The translations under genes were made by a program, and so were the position numbers. A stretch of 10,096 bases of DNA. Origin: Actinomycetota bacterium (GTDB taxonomy: Bacteria; Actinomycetota; Thermoleophilia; Solirubrobacterales; Solirubrobacteraceae). Of the stretch, positions 1 to 7,447 are shown one piece after another. The notes beneath the pieces were generated by a model. The model saw only the letters and a program-made list of their open reading frames with translations, did no database searches and was not told the origin of the DNA. The stretch lies in NCBI GenBank assembly GCA_005888335.1, contig VAWY01000151.1, positions 544 to 10,639 of the forward strand, read 5' to 3'. Position 1 is the stretch's first letter; every line of letters starts with the position of its first letter.

Positions 1-201
1 AACGCGTCGCCCTCGACCGATCCAGAGGGCGGCAGCCTGGCCTACGCCTGGTACGTCGACGGCAGCGCGACGGCGTCGAGCAACGACGTCCGGCTCGACC
101 AGGGCGGCCTGCTCAACGGCAGCACCCACACGTTCACGCTCACCGTGACCGATACCGGCGGACTCACCGATACCGTCACGCGAACGATCACGATGCCATG
201 A
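1..201 (+). CDS. C-terminal end of a PKD-domain surface/pilus-associated protein (partial)
   Basis: The window opens inside a gene in frame 1 that ends at the TGA at 199-201, leaving 66 codons. The translation contains the PKD-type signature STDPEGGSLAYAWYVDGS, followed by HTFTLTVTDTGGLTDTVT, which is the usual final beta strands of a PKD or related Ig-like beta-sandwich. PKD domains are extracellular adhesion or spacing modules, so the protein is probably exported or part of a pilus tip. The next gene starts inside the stop codon (ATGA overlap at 198-201), so the two are probably translationally coupled. Because that next gene looks like a PilX-type minor prepilin, this one may be another minor prepilin or pilus-associated protein with a C-terminal PKD domain. 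The N-terminus lies outside the window, so the full architecture is unknown. Confidence 0.75.
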   Translation, partial: NASPSTDPEGGSLAYAWYVDGSATASSNDVRLDQGGLLNGSTHTFTLTVTDTGGLTDTVTRTITMP

Positions 202-1449
202 CGCGCCGGCTGCGACAGGACGACGGCATCGCGCTGATCGTCGCCATCATGGTGCTGACGATCCTGCTCGGCATGGGGCTCGCCCTCATCGCCCTCGCCG
301 ACGGCCAGCAGGGGCCCGCTCGCGACGAGCGCCAGCGCGTGGCGTCCAGCACGCTGGCCGAGGCGGCGCTCACCGCCCAGGTCTTCCAGCTCTCCCGCCT
401 GCCGTGGCCCGGAACGTCGGCGGCCGCCCCGGCCTCGGACTGCTCGTCGGCGGCGGCGACGCCCGATTCGTGCCCCGACGCGGCGACGATCGCCGCCAAC
501 TTCTCCCCGAGCGCCTCGCCGGACTTCAACCCCTGTCCCGGCCAGCCCTCCTGGTCGACGTGGGTCCCCGGCGCGCACGTACTACTCGACGAGCGGCCTG
601 ACGGGGATGCCCGCGTGGGACGCCAACGGCGACGGCGCGCTCTGGGTTGGCGCGTCGGGCTACACGGTGGGCTGCAAGCTGCGCCGGTTCGTCACGCTCG
701 TCAAGGCCAACTACACCCAGATCAGCTTCCCGCGCAATGTCATCACGGCCAACTGGCTGCAGATCACCGGCAAGAAGAAGGCGGTGGTCGACACGACCGG
801 CCAGCACGCGCAGCCCAAGTCGATCCGCCCGCCCAAGAAGCAGGCGGCGGCGCAGGCCGCCGCCGTCCAGGTCCGCTGCACCCCGACGCTGCCCGCCGGG
901 GTCACCGACCCGTGCCTCGTCTACGCGAAGAACCAGGTCAAGCCGAACACGGGCGCGAAGGTCGCGACGATCGCGTCGCAGATGTTCACTGCCGCGCAGC
1001 TCGCGGGCTTCCAACAGCTCGCCACCGCCGACGGCAAGTACTACCCAGCCGGGACGTGCCCGACCAACCTCACCGGCAACCCCGCGGGCAACAACATCGT
1101 CTTCGTCGAGGACCTGACCGGCTGCCCGGCAATCAACGTCAACGGCAACGACAAGAACAACCCCGGCTTCCTCGTCATCAAGAAGGGCATGCTGACCCTC
1201 GCCGGCAAGGCCACCTACTACGGCTTCATCTACCACGCCAACACCGCCGGCGTGAACACGAAGCTGATCTACCTCACCGGCTCGGCGGTCATCCAGGGCG
1301 CGGTCTCGGTCGACGGCCTTGGTGGGGTCAACCCCGCCACCAAGCACACGGCGATCATCTTCGACCCGCGTCCGCTCGCGCTGCCCAAGGTGCGCACGAA
1401 CGCCATCGCCGTCCCCGGCACCTGGCGCGAGCTCGACCCCGGCCAATAG
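198..1449 (+). pseudogene. PilX-like minor type IV prepilin gene, frameshifted
   Basis: The ATG at 198 overlaps the preceding stop (ATGA). The N-terminus is MTRRLRQDDG followed by IALIVAIMVLTILLGMGLAL, a short basic leader, a prepilin-peptidase-type Gly and a roughly 20-residue hydrophobic helix, as in PilX/GspK-like minor pilins. The Glu usual at position 5 of mature pilins is Val here. This frame reads sensibly to about WSTWVPGA (near 575). The sensible protein then continues one frame over, as ARTYYSTSGLTGMPAWD, to the TAG at 1447-1449. One extra base between about 565 and 580 explains the break; a run of four C at 566-569 is an obvious candidate, since removing one C gives WVPARTYYSTSG. 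The restored product would be about 416 residues. The original frame stays open to 2042 only as an artefact of GC richness. A sequencing or assembly error and a true pseudogene are both possible. Confidence 0.7.
607..1449 (+). CDS. C-terminal part of the frameshifted minor prepilin, readable as its own ORF
   Basis: This is the downstream portion of the broken pilin gene. The first in-frame ATG after the frameshift is at 607, but the conserved-looking sequence begins before it (ARTYYSTSGLTG upstream), and no ribosome binding site precedes 607, so a true independent start is unlikely. The 280 residues include a basic, Ala-rich stretch (KKQAAAQAAA) and a Gly/Asn-rich C-terminal half. That half contains NNPGFLVIKKGMLTLAGKA and TYYGFIYHA, a pattern of short beta strands ending in GSAVIQGAVSVDG. 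Such strand-rich tails are typical of the extracellular half of PilX-like proteins in actinobacteria; the fold assignment is inference. Cysteines (CKLRR, VRCTPT, DPCLVY, GTCPT, TGCPA) could form disulfides outside the cell. It ends three bases before the convergent gene's stop at 1453. Confidence 0.6.
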   Translation: MPAWDANGDGALWVGASGYTVGCKLRRFVTLVKANYTQISFPRNVITANWLQITGKKKAVVDTTGQHAQPKSIRPPKKQAAAQAAAVQVRCTPTLPAGVTDPCLVYAKNQVKPNTGAKVATIASQMFTAAQLAGFQQLATADGKYYPAGTCPTNLTGNPAGNNIVFVEDLTGCPAINVNGNDKNNPGFLVIKKGMLTLAGKATYYGFIYHANTAGVNTKLIYLTGSAVIQGAVSVDGLGGVNPATKHTAIIFDPRPLALPKVRTNAIAVPGTWRELDPGQ

Positions 1450-1452
1450 CGC

Positions 1453-2115
1453 TCAGCGCTGCCCGAGGCGCAGCCAGTCGGCGAACTCGGCCCACGTCGC
1501 GCTCGCCCGCCAGCCCGCCTCGCCGACCGCGTGGCGCGCGCGGAGCGCCCACGTGGGCTCCCACGCCAGCCACCGCGCGATCCCGTAGACCAGCGCACAC
1601 AGCAGCACGAGCGCTGCGAGTACGCCCAGGCCGATCAGCGGGGCGGGCGCGTCGGAGTCCGCGCGCGCGTGGCCCGCCGCGGCCCGCGCGATCGCGTCGT
1701 CGGTCGGCGCGCCCGCCGGCGCCGCCGTCGCCTTCGGGGCGGGAGGGGCCGCCGCGGCCGCCGGCGCTGCGGGCGCGGGCGCGCCCCCGCCCGTGCCGCT
1801 CGCCGGCGGCGCCGGCGCGGCCGGGGCCGGCGCCGGCGTCGGCGCCGCGGCGGGCTTGGCCTTCTTGTCGCAGCGCCCGCTCGCGCGCGCCTCGAGCGCG
1901 GCGTCGAGCGCCTCCGGGAAGTCGGGCGCGTACTGCTCGATGTCGGGTGGGATGTCGGCGCGCGCGCGGCGCAGCTCGGCGGCCGAGTGCTTGCACGGGT
2001 CGATGTGCCCGTCCTTCGTGTAGTCGGCGAAGACGCTGTTGAAGCCGCCGCCCGCCCACGCGGCGGGTGCGCCGAACACGAGCAGGACGGCCGCGAGGTA
2101 CACCGAGCGGCGCAT
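1453..2115 (-). CDS. Secreted, C-terminally membrane-anchored protein with Ala/Pro linker (unknown function)
   Basis: The product is 220 residues. Residues 1-21 look like a signal peptide (MRR, then a hydrophobic core ending AWA, with cleavage before GG at 22). Residues 24-82 form a small extracytoplasmic domain with two cysteines (C41, C82), which could be disulfide-bonded, and a DYTKDGHID stretch (31-39). That stretch resembles the first nine positions of an EF-hand loop but lacks the usual acidic residue at position 12. An Ala/Pro linker follows (about 88-138), then one transmembrane helix (about 158-180, IGLGVLAALVLLCALVYG). A Trp/Arg-rich tail of about 40 residues (EPTW, GWRASATW, FADWLRL) is predicted to be cytoplasmic. 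I do not recognise a named family. It lies 24 bp after the coiled-coil gene on the same strand, so co-transcription is likely, but it also has its own -10-like hexamer. The ATG at 2115 is supported by the signal peptide beginning there. Confidence 0.75.
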   Translation of the reverse strand: MRRSVYLAAVLLVFGAPAAWAGGGFNSVFADYTKDGHIDPCKHSAAELRRARADIPPDIEQYAPDFPEALDAALEARASGRCDKKAKPAAAPTPAPAPAAPAPPASGTGGGAPAPAAPAAAAAPPAPKATAAPAGAPTDDAIARAAAGHARADSDAPAPLIGLGVLAALVLLCALVYGIARWLAWEPTWALRARHAVGEAGWRASATWAEFADWLRLGQR

Positions 2116-2124
2116 CGGCGGGCG

Positions 2125-2130
2125 AGGTTA
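2125..2130 (-). promoter_or_regulatory. Putative -10 element (TAACCT) for the 2115 gene
   Basis: On the minus strand TAACCT ends nine bases before the ATG at 2115. This fits a TANNNT -10 hexamer whose transcript would start within about three bases of the start codon, giving a leaderless or nearly leaderless mRNA. No convincing -35 and no Shine-Dalgarno sequence is visible. The same spacing recurs at other genes in this window. Confidence 0.45.
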
Positions 2131-2139
2131 TCGCGGCCC

Positions 2140-4692
2140 TTATGGCGCGAGGACCAGCCGCAGCAGGCCGAGCGCCAGCGCCGCGCCCGCGCCCAGGCCG
2201 AGCACCACCAGCAGCACGCTCATCGCCCGCTCGCGCCCGACGCTGTCGGGGCGAGCCGCCGGTGCCGGCTCGCGCACGCGGACCGCCCGGGCGGCCACGC
2301 CCGTCGAGGTCCCCGGGTGGCGCGCCACGCGCGGTCCCGGCCGCACCGGCGCGGGCCCGAGCCCGCGGCGCTCCTCCGCGCGCCGCGCCGCCTCCTCCTC
2401 CATCGCCGCGACGCGCTCGGCCAGCGCCTGCTCGTCGGCCTCGCGCCGGCGCACCTCCGCCTCGGCGTGCGCCGCGCGCGCGGCCTCGCGCTCGCGCTCG
2501 ATCTGCTCGGCCGCCGCCGCTTCGGCCGCCTCGGCTGCCTCGCGCGCGGCCTCGGCCGCCCGGGCGGCCGCCTCGTCGCCGAGCACGGTCAGCTCGTCGA
2601 CGCGCTCGGCCAGCGCCGCCCGCGCCGCCGCCTCGGCCTCGGCGCGCGCCTCCGCCTCGGCCAGGCGCTCCTGCAGCGCGGCGTTCACCTCGGCCTGCTC
2701 GTTCGCCCGCCCCTCGACCTGGCGCAGGCGGACGGTGACCTCCTCGCGCTGGACAGCGATCCGGTCGGCCCGCGCCTCGGCGGCCTCGAGCGCCTCCTTG
2801 AGCGCTCCGCGCTCGTCGGCCTCCTCCGCCCCCTGCTCCAGCCGCTCGGCGAGCTCGTGCACGCGCGCGTCGAGCGCGTCGCGCTCGGCCTGGACGTCCG
2901 ACAGCTGCGCCTCGAGCGCGTCGCGGTCCTCGCGCAGCGCGCGCACGCGGCCGTCGAGCGCCTCGCGCTCGGCCGCCGCCTCGCCGAGGCGGTCCTCGAG
3001 CGCGGCGTGCTGCTCGGCGGCGCGGTGCTCGGCTGCCCGCAGCGCCGCCTCGAGCGCCTGCTGCTGGCTCGCTCCCGTCCGCAGCTCGTCGAGGCGCGCC
3101 TGCAGCGCGTCGTGGTCGACGAGCAGGCGGTCGCGCTCCGCCTCGACCGCATGGCGCTCGTGCTCGGCCTGGCGGCGCTCGCGCTCGACCGCCGCCAGCG
3201 TCTCGGCGAGCTCATCGACGCGCGCCGTGAGCCGGTCGCGCTCGGCGCCGATCTCCTCCTCGCGCAGCCGCGCCGCCTGGAGCTCGTCGCCCGACGCCGC
3301 GATCCGCCCGGCGAGCTGCTCCACGCGCCGCTCGAGCTCGCCGCTCGCGTCCGCCGCGGCGGCCAGCTCGTGGTCGAGCGCCCGCCGGCGGCCCGCCTCG
3401 TCGACGAGCTGGACCTCCAGCGCGGCGCGCTCGTCGGCCAGGCGCGCCAGCTCGGACTCCATCGCCGACCGCTCCTGCTCGGCCGCCGACAGCGCCGCCT
3501 CCAGCGTCGTGCGCTGGTCGCGCAGCGCGGCGCCGCGGTCCTCCTCGCCGGCCAGCTCGGCCTCGACCGCGCGCAGGCGCGCGTCCAGCGAGTCGCGCTC
3601 GCTGTGCAGCGCCGCGCGCTCGGTCTCGGCCTCGCTGAGCCGCGCCTCGATCTCCGAGCGCGTCCGCAGCGCCTCGGCGAGCTGCGCTTCGGCGGAGTCG
3701 GCGTCCTGGCTGCGGCTGGCCGTCTCGGCCTCGAGCTCGGCGACGCGCGCCTGCAGCCCGACGCGCTCGGACTCGGCCTCGGCGATGCGCTCGCCGAGAT
3801 GCTCGCGGCGCTGCTCGGCGCGCTCGAGCCGGCCCTCGACCGCGGCGTGCTCCTCGGCCAGGCTGGTCAGCTGCGCCTCGAGGGCGTCGCGCTCGGCCTG
3901 CGCCTCGGCGAGGTGCGAGCGCAGCGCCGCGGCCTCGGCCTGGGCCCCCGAGCGGGCGGTGCGCTCGCCGGACAACGCGGCGCGCGCCGCCTCGAGCTCG
4001 GCGGCCATCTCGCGCTCGGCCGCCAGGTGGCGCTCGAGCGCCTCGCGGGCCTGGCGCAGGTCGTTGCTCGCCTCGCTCGCGATCCGCTCGGCCGTCCGGC
4101 GCGCGTCGACCAGGCGGTCGACCTCGGCCTCGAGCTCGGACAGCCGCGCGCCCTGGCGGGCCGTCTCGGACTCCAGGCGCTCGCGCGCGGCCGCCTCGCG
4201 CGCCGCATGGCGCTCGGCCTCCACGCGCGCCGTGCGCTCGACGGCCAGCTGCCCCTCGAGCGCGCGCATCGCCTCGCGCCGCTCGCGCGCGCGGCGCTCC
4301 GCCTCGGCGCGCGCGTCGGCCAGCGCCGCCTCGTCGGGCGGCGGCGCGGGCTCCGCCCGCTGGCGGCGGCCCTCGATCGGCCGCGGGAGGTCGACGATCG
4401 CGCCGCGGCCGGCGTCGAGCGCGAAGACCGTGCCCTTGCCGCCGATCAGGCCGGCGGGCGCCGAGAAGGCGGCGCGCCAGCGCGGCGCTTCGGGGCCGGC
4501 GAGCGGGGCGGCGTCCTCGGGCCCGGGCAGGGCGGGCAAGCGGTGCGTGCGCCGCCCGTCGTCGATGACGAGCATCGGCGGCGACAGGCGCTCGCGCTGG
4601 TCGGCCTGCCAGCGGCCGGAGAGGCGCAGTAGCGCGGTCTCCGGGGTCGCGGCGACATGCTCGAAGCGATCGACGTCGAAGGTGGTCGGCAT
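2140..4692 (-). CDS. Long coiled-coil protein with C-terminal membrane anchor (unknown function)
   Basis: The product is 850 residues from the ATG at 4692. An in-frame GTG at 4710 would add six residues (MPAAAA), but the conserved-looking domain starts at MPTTFDVDRFEHV. Residues 1 to about 115 form a compact, probably beta-rich domain (LLRLSGRW, PPMLVIDDGRRTHRLPALPG, WRAAFSAP, GTVFALDAG). From about 135 to 780 the chain is almost continuous Glu/Ala/Arg/Leu heptad sequence, strongly predicted as coiled coil, with almost no lysine and no cysteine. A Pro/Arg-rich linker precedes a single hydrophobic helix at the extreme C-terminus (MSVLLVVLGLGAGAALALGLL), so the protein is probably a tail-anchored membrane scaffold facing the cytoplasm. 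The start lies about 20 bp after the tmk stop (1 bp if GTG is used), suggesting an operon. SMC-like ATPase motifs are absent, so it is not an SMC or RecN protein. A structural or cell-envelope tether role is only inference. Confidence 0.8.
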   Translation of the reverse strand: MPTTFDVDRFEHVAATPETALLRLSGRWQADQRERLSPPMLVIDDGRRTHRLPALPGPEDAAPLAGPEAPRWRAAFSAPAGLIGGKGTVFALDAGRGAIVDLPRPIEGRRQRAEPAPPPDEAALADARAEAERRARERREAMRALEGQLAVERTARVEAERHAAREAAARERLESETARQGARLSELEAEVDRLVDARRTAERIASEASNDLRQAREALERHLAAEREMAAELEAARAALSGERTARSGAQAEAAALRSHLAEAQAERDALEAQLTSLAEEHAAVEGRLERAEQRREHLGERIAEAESERVGLQARVAELEAETASRSQDADSAEAQLAEALRTRSEIEARLSEAETERAALHSERDSLDARLRAVEAELAGEEDRGAALRDQRTTLEAALSAAEQERSAMESELARLADERAALEVQLVDEAGRRRALDHELAAAADASGELERRVEQLAGRIAASGDELQAARLREEEIGAERDRLTARVDELAETLAAVERERRQAEHERHAVEAERDRLLVDHDALQARLDELRTGASQQQALEAALRAAEHRAAEQHAALEDRLGEAAAEREALDGRVRALREDRDALEAQLSDVQAERDALDARVHELAERLEQGAEEADERGALKEALEAAEARADRIAVQREEVTVRLRQVEGRANEQAEVNAALQERLAEAEARAEAEAAARAALAERVDELTVLGDEAAARAAEAAREAAEAAEAAAAEQIEREREAARAAHAEAEVRRREADEQALAERVAAMEEEAARRAEERRGLGPAPVRPGPRVARHPGTSTGVAARAVRVREPAPAARPDSVGRERAMSVLLVVLGLGAGAALALGLLRLVLAP

Positions 4693-4711
4693 GGCGGCGG
4701 CGGCGGGCACG

Positions 4712-5311
4712 TCAGGCTAGCCCCCGGATGGCTTCCAGCGCGTCGTCGAGGACCTCGTCGGGCGGGCGCATGGCGTCCAGGACGCGGAAGCGCTCCGGCT
4801 CGGCCGCCGCGAGCCCGTCGTAGGCGGCGGCGATGCGCCCGAAGAAGGCGTCCTCCTCGCGCTCGAGACGGTCGGGGGCTTCGCCGCGGCCGGCCTGGCG
4901 GGCGCGGCCCAGCGCCGGGTCGATGCGCAGCAGCAGCGTCCGGTCGGGCGTCAGCCCCCCGGTGGCGAACGCGTTGATCGCGGCGACCGCGACGATCCCC
5001 AGCTCGCGCCCGGCGCCCTGGTAGGCCAGCGACGAGTCGACGAAGCGGTCGAGCACGACCAGGCGCCCGGCCTCCAGCTCCGGGACGAGCCGCTCCTCGA
5101 CGAGCTGCGCACGCGCCGCGGCGTAGAGGAGGGCCTCGGCGCGGGGGACGATGTGCAGGTCCGGGTCCTTGACGAGCTCGCGCACGCGCTCGGCCGCCGC
5201 GACGCCGCCCGGCTCGCGCAGCAGCAGCGCGCCAGGGAGCGCGTCGGCGAGGCCGGTCGCCAGCGTGGTCTTGCCGGCGCCGTCGAGGCCCTCGATGGTC
5301 ACCAGCGGCAT
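4712..5311 (-). CDS. tmk: Thymidylate kinase
   Basis: Thymidylate kinase phosphorylates dTMP to dTDP with ATP in the cytoplasm, an essential step in dTTP synthesis. The 199 residues match the usual family length. Visible motifs are the P-loop GLDGAGKTT (8-16), REPGG (32-36), the DRF motif (88-90, the family's DRY/DRF), SSLAYQGAGR (93-102) for nucleotide binding, TPDRTLLL (121-128), and a LID region with GRGEAPDRLERE (about 141-152). All key residues are present. The ATG at 5311 places the P-loop at the correct distance from the N-terminus. It is divergent from holB, separated by only 28 bp, and is followed by the coiled-coil gene on the same strand. Pairing of tmk and holB is common in bacteria, but they are usually in the same orientation. 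Confidence 0.97.
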   Translation of the reverse strand: MPLVTIEGLDGAGKTTLATGLADALPGALLLREPGGVAAAERVRELVKDPDLHIVPRAEALLYAAARAQLVEERLVPELEAGRLVVLDRFVDSSLAYQGAGRELGIVAVAAINAFATGGLTPDRTLLLRIDPALGRARQAGRGEAPDRLEREEDAFFGRIAAAYDGLAAAEPERFRVLDAMRPPDEVLDDALEAIRGLA

Positions 5312-5320
5312 CGGCGCGGA

Positions 5321-5330
5321 ACCCTACGAT
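5321..5330. promoter_or_regulatory. Overlapping divergent -10 elements shared by tmk and holB
   Basis: The 28-bp gap between the tmk and holB start codons contains ACCCTACGAT. Read on the plus strand, TACGAT (5325-5330) lies exactly nine bases before the holB ATG at 5340. Read on the minus strand, TAGGGT (5326 to 5321) lies exactly nine bases before the tmk ATG at 5311. Both match the TANNNT pattern of a -10 hexamer and share the central TA step. There is no room for conventional leaders, so both mRNAs are probably leaderless or carry only a few untranslated bases. No clear -35 was found on either side; any such sequence would lie inside the opposite coding region. The spacing is seen directly; promoter activity is inference. 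Confidence 0.55.
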
Positions 5331-5339
5331 GCGCACCTG

Positions 5340-6431
5340 ATGCTTCCGGGGCTCGAACGTCACCCGCACGCGCGCGCGGTCCTGCGCCTCGACGCGCCGA
5401 GCCATGCCTACCTGTTCCACGGCCCGGCGGGAGCGGGCAAGCGCGAGGTCGCCCGCGCCTTCGCCGCGGAGCTGCTCGCCGACGGCGCGGCGGACCCCTC
5501 GAGCGCCCGCGCGCGCGCCCTGCGCGGCGCGCACCCCGACCTGACGTGGGTCGCGCCGAGCGGCGCGGCCGACATGCTCGTCTCGGACATCGACGAGCCG
5601 GTCGTCGCCGCCGCGACGCGCACGCCGTTCGAGTCGCGCCGGCGGGTCTTCGTGATCGAGCGCGCCGACACGATGAACGACGAGGCGGCCAACCGGATGC
5701 TCAAGACGCTCGAGGAGCCGCCGGCCTTCGCGCACCTCGTCCTGCTGACGGACCGCCCGGGGAACGTCATGCCGACGATCGCCTCGCGCTGCCAGCACGT
5801 GCGGTTCGACGCGCCGCCCGCGGAGGAGCTCGCGGCGCGCCTCGTCGAGCGGGGCGTGGCGGCCGAGACCGCCCGCGCCTGCGCGCGCCTGTCACTCGGC
5901 GACGGCGAGAAGGCGCTCGCGCTGGCGCTCGGCACCGGGCCGGGGCGGCGCGCGGCCGCCGAGCGCTTCGCCCGGACGTGTCTGTGCGACGACCTCGGCG
6001 ACCGGCCGTGGAAGGCGCTGCTCGAGGACGCCCGGCGCGCCGGCGAACAGGCCGTGCAGGAGACCGAGGGGCGCGTGGCGGCCGAGCTCGAGGTGACCGC
6101 GACGCGGGACAGGCGGCGCGTCGAGCGCGAGGGCGCCGAGCGCGCGCGGCGGGCGTCGCGGCGGGCCTCGACGGCCGCGCTCGACCACGGGCTGCAGCTC
6201 GCGGGGCTGTGGCTGCGCGACGTCGCGTGCGTCGCCGACGGCGCCGAGGAGGTCGTCCACGGCTGCGACCGGCTGGACGAGCTGCGGTCAGACGCGGAGG
6301 GACGCGGGGCGCACGCGCTGCGCGCCGGTGTCGACGCCGTCGAGGACACGCGCCAGCGGCTGGTCCTCAACGTCAGCGAGGAGCTCGCCCTGGAGGCGCT
6401 CGCCTACCGGCTGGCCCGGCTGCTCAGCTGA
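5340..6431 (+). CDS. holB: DNA polymerase III subunit delta'
   Basis: The product is 363 residues from the ATG at 5340. Delta' is part of the clamp-loader complex that places the sliding clamp on DNA during replication. Visible features are the N-terminal [17 protein letters not shown] with a P-loop-like sequence (28-35) in which the usual Ser/Thr after Lys is Arg. These are followed by [11 protein letters not shown] in the Walker B position (103-113), [12 protein letters not shown] (117-128), and the SRC motif (149-151) that contributes the arginine finger. Altered ATP-binding residues are normal in delta'. The Cys-based zinc module found in many clamp-loader subunits is absent: the region after residue 46 is short and Arg/Ala-rich. 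The C-terminal third is helical with a charged Arg/Glu stretch (about 245-285). The ORF is open further upstream, but those codons overlap tmk, and 5340 fits both the promoter and the domain start. Its end overlaps the uppP end by 8 bp. Confidence 0.93.
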   Translation: MLPGLERHPHARAVLRLDAPSHAYLFHGPAGAGKREVARAFAAELLADGAADPSSARARALRGAHPDLTWVAPSGAADMLVSDIDEPVVAAATRTPFESRRRVFVIERADTMNDEAANRMLKTLEEPPAFAHLVLLTDRPGNVMPTIASRCQHVRFDAPPAEELAARLVERGVAAETARACARLSLGDGEKALALALGTGPGRRAAAERFARTCLCDDLGDRPWKALLEDARRAGEQAVQETEGRVAAELEVTATRDRRRVEREGAERARRASRRASTAALDHGLQLAGLWLRDVACVADGAEEVVHGCDRLDELRSDAEGRGAHALRAGVDAVEDTRQRLVLNVSEELALEALAYRLARLLS

Positions 6432-7242
6432 TCGCGCCGGTGGCGGCGAGGACGAGGACGAGCGCGCCCAGCGCGATCCGGTAGAGCGCGAAGACGCTGA
6501 TCGGGTGGCGCACCAGGAAGCGCAGCAGCCAGGCGATCGACGCGTAGCCGACGACGAAGGCCAGCAGCGTGGCGATCAGCGTCGGCACCGGCCCGGCGCC
6601 GTTGCCCTCGCCGACGTCCTTGAGCTCGAACAGCCCGGACAGCACGACGGCGGGGACCGAGAGCAGGAACGAGTAGCGCGCGGCGGCGGCGCGGTTCAGG
6701 CCGGCGAAGAGGCCGGCGGAGATCGTGGCGCCCGAGCGGCTGACGCCCGGGACGAGCGCGAGCGCCTGGGCGAAGCCGATCGTCAGGGCGTCGCCGGCCT
6801 CGATCTCCTCGACGTCGCGCTTCTGGGTCGCGAGCCGCTCGGCGGCGAGCATCACGAACGAGAAGACGATCAGCGCGCTGCCGATCACGTAGAGGTCGCG
6901 CGCCCCGGTCTTGATCTCGTGGCGGAACAGGAACCCGAAGACCGCGATCGGGATCGTGCCGAAGATGATGAACCAGCCCATGCGGTAGTCGTGCTCGGTC
7001 TCGCGAATGCGCCGGTCGCGCAGCCCGCGCAGCCACGTGGAGGCGATCCGCCAGAGGTCGCGCCGGAAGTAGAGGAGGACGGCGGCCATCGTGCCGAGCT
7101 GCACGACGGCGGTGAACGCCGATCCCGGGTCCTCCCAGCCGAGGAACGCGGGCACGATGCGCAGGTGCCCGGTGCTCGAGACCGGGAGGAACTCCGTCAA
7201 CCCCTGCACGATGCCCAGGACGATGGCCTGTACGGCATCCAT
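6424..7242 (-). CDS. uppP: Undecaprenyl-diphosphatase (UppP/BacA)
   Basis: This integral membrane enzyme dephosphorylates undecaprenyl diphosphate, recycling the lipid carrier for peptidoglycan and other envelope polymers; overexpression gives bacitracin resistance in known cases. The product is 272 residues, the standard length. Both signature motifs are present: [15 protein letters not shown] (13-27), with the catalytic Glu and Ser/Thr/His-rich loop, and [10 protein letters not shown] (165-174), with the catalytic Arg. About seven to eight hydrophobic helices are visible, for example [19 protein letters not shown] and [18 protein letters not shown]. The ATG at 7242 ([10 protein letters not shown]) is the normal start. 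An in-frame GTG at 7275 would add eleven residues before it, but it lies upstream of the -10-like element. The gene is convergent with holB, overlapping it by 8 bp, and divergent from the GNAT gene. Confidence 0.96.
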   Translation of the reverse strand: MDAVQAIVLGIVQGLTEFLPVSSTGHLRIVPAFLGWEDPGSAFTAVVQLGTMAAVLLYFRRDLWRIASTWLRGLRDRRIRETEHDYRMGWFIIFGTIPIAVFGFLFRHEIKTGARDLYVIGSALIVFSFVMLAAERLATQKRDVEEIEAGDALTIGFAQALALVPGVSRSGATISAGLFAGLNRAAAARYSFLLSVPAVVLSGLFELKDVGEGNGAGPVPTLIATLLAFVVGYASIAWLLRFLVRHPISVFALYRIALGALVLVLAATGAIS

Positions 7243-7253
7243 GGCGGCGACCG

Positions 7254-7259
7254 AGGGTA
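7254..7259 (-). promoter_or_regulatory. Putative -10 element (TACCCT) for uppP
   Basis: On the minus strand TACCCT ends eleven bases before the uppP ATG at 7242. A transcript starting at the normal distance would carry a leader of about five bases. This favours 7242 over the GTG at 7275. No Shine-Dalgarno sequence is present between them. Confidence 0.4.
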
Positions 7260-7332
7260 GCGGACCCGTCCGCAAATCCGACGCGGAACCGACGGCCGCT
7301 CGCCGCCCCTGCGCGCGTCCTCGCTCGGGCGC

Positions 7333-7371
7333 GTGACTCCGTCACTGTGCCCTCCCTGCGTCCTTCGCAGG
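7333..7371. repeat. Two small inverted repeats in the uppP/acetyltransferase intergenic region
   Basis: The 205-bp gap between the divergent starts of uppP and the acetyltransferase gene contains two perfect inverted repeats. They are GTGAC-TCC-GTCAC (7333-7345) and CCTGCG-TCCTT-CGCAGG (7355-7371), a 6-bp stem with a 5-base loop. The first could be a short operator-like palindrome and the second a hairpin; neither has a T tract, so terminator function is unlikely. Apart from these and the two -10-like hexamers I see no gene in this gap. Confidence 0.3.
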
Positions 7372-7433
7372 AACGGCGATCGCCTCGCCGGATTCCTCGC
7401 CGGACTTACGGACGGGCCCACTGGCGAGCGATC

Positions 7434-7439
7434 TAGGCT
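7434..7439 (+). promoter_or_regulatory. Putative -10 element (TAGGCT) for the acetyltransferase gene
   Basis: TAGGCT ends eight bases before the GTG at 7448, so the transcript would begin at or almost at the start codon. No Shine-Dalgarno sequence is present in the eight bases between. The identical hexamer occurs before the PucR-like gene at 9037 and 9488. Confidence 0.45.
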
Positions 7440-7447
7440 GGCGCGTC

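Noticed and set aside
1446..1460. AGCGCT-C-AGCGCT as a terminator between the convergent genes at 1449 and 1453.
   Set aside because: The usable stem is only four base pairs and has no T tract on either strand.
1745..1855. GC-rich near-repeats of GGCGCC/GCCGGC type.
   Set aside because: They encode the Ala/Pro linker of the secreted protein and need no separate explanation.
1450..2042. Continuation of the 198 ORF beyond the pilin stop (to 614 codons).
   Set aside because: After the frameshift near 575 the translation becomes Arg/Pro-rich off-frame sequence, and it runs opposite the convergent gene at 1453-2115.
1531..4632. A 1033-codon open frame on the plus strand, opposite the coiled-coil gene.
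   Set aside because: Its translation is low-complexity Arg/Leu/Gly-rich and mirrors the heptad pattern of the minus-strand gene. In very GC-rich DNA stop codons are rare in antisense frames; no domain or start signal supports it.
2039..4720. An 893-codon Ser/Arg/Ala-rich open frame on the plus strand.
   Set aside because: Another shadow of the coiled-coil gene; the composition is typical of an off-frame translation.
6404..7345. Arg-rich 313-codon minus-strand ORF overlapping uppP.
   Set aside because: It is an off-frame shadow of uppP, which shows both catalytic motifs in the other frame.
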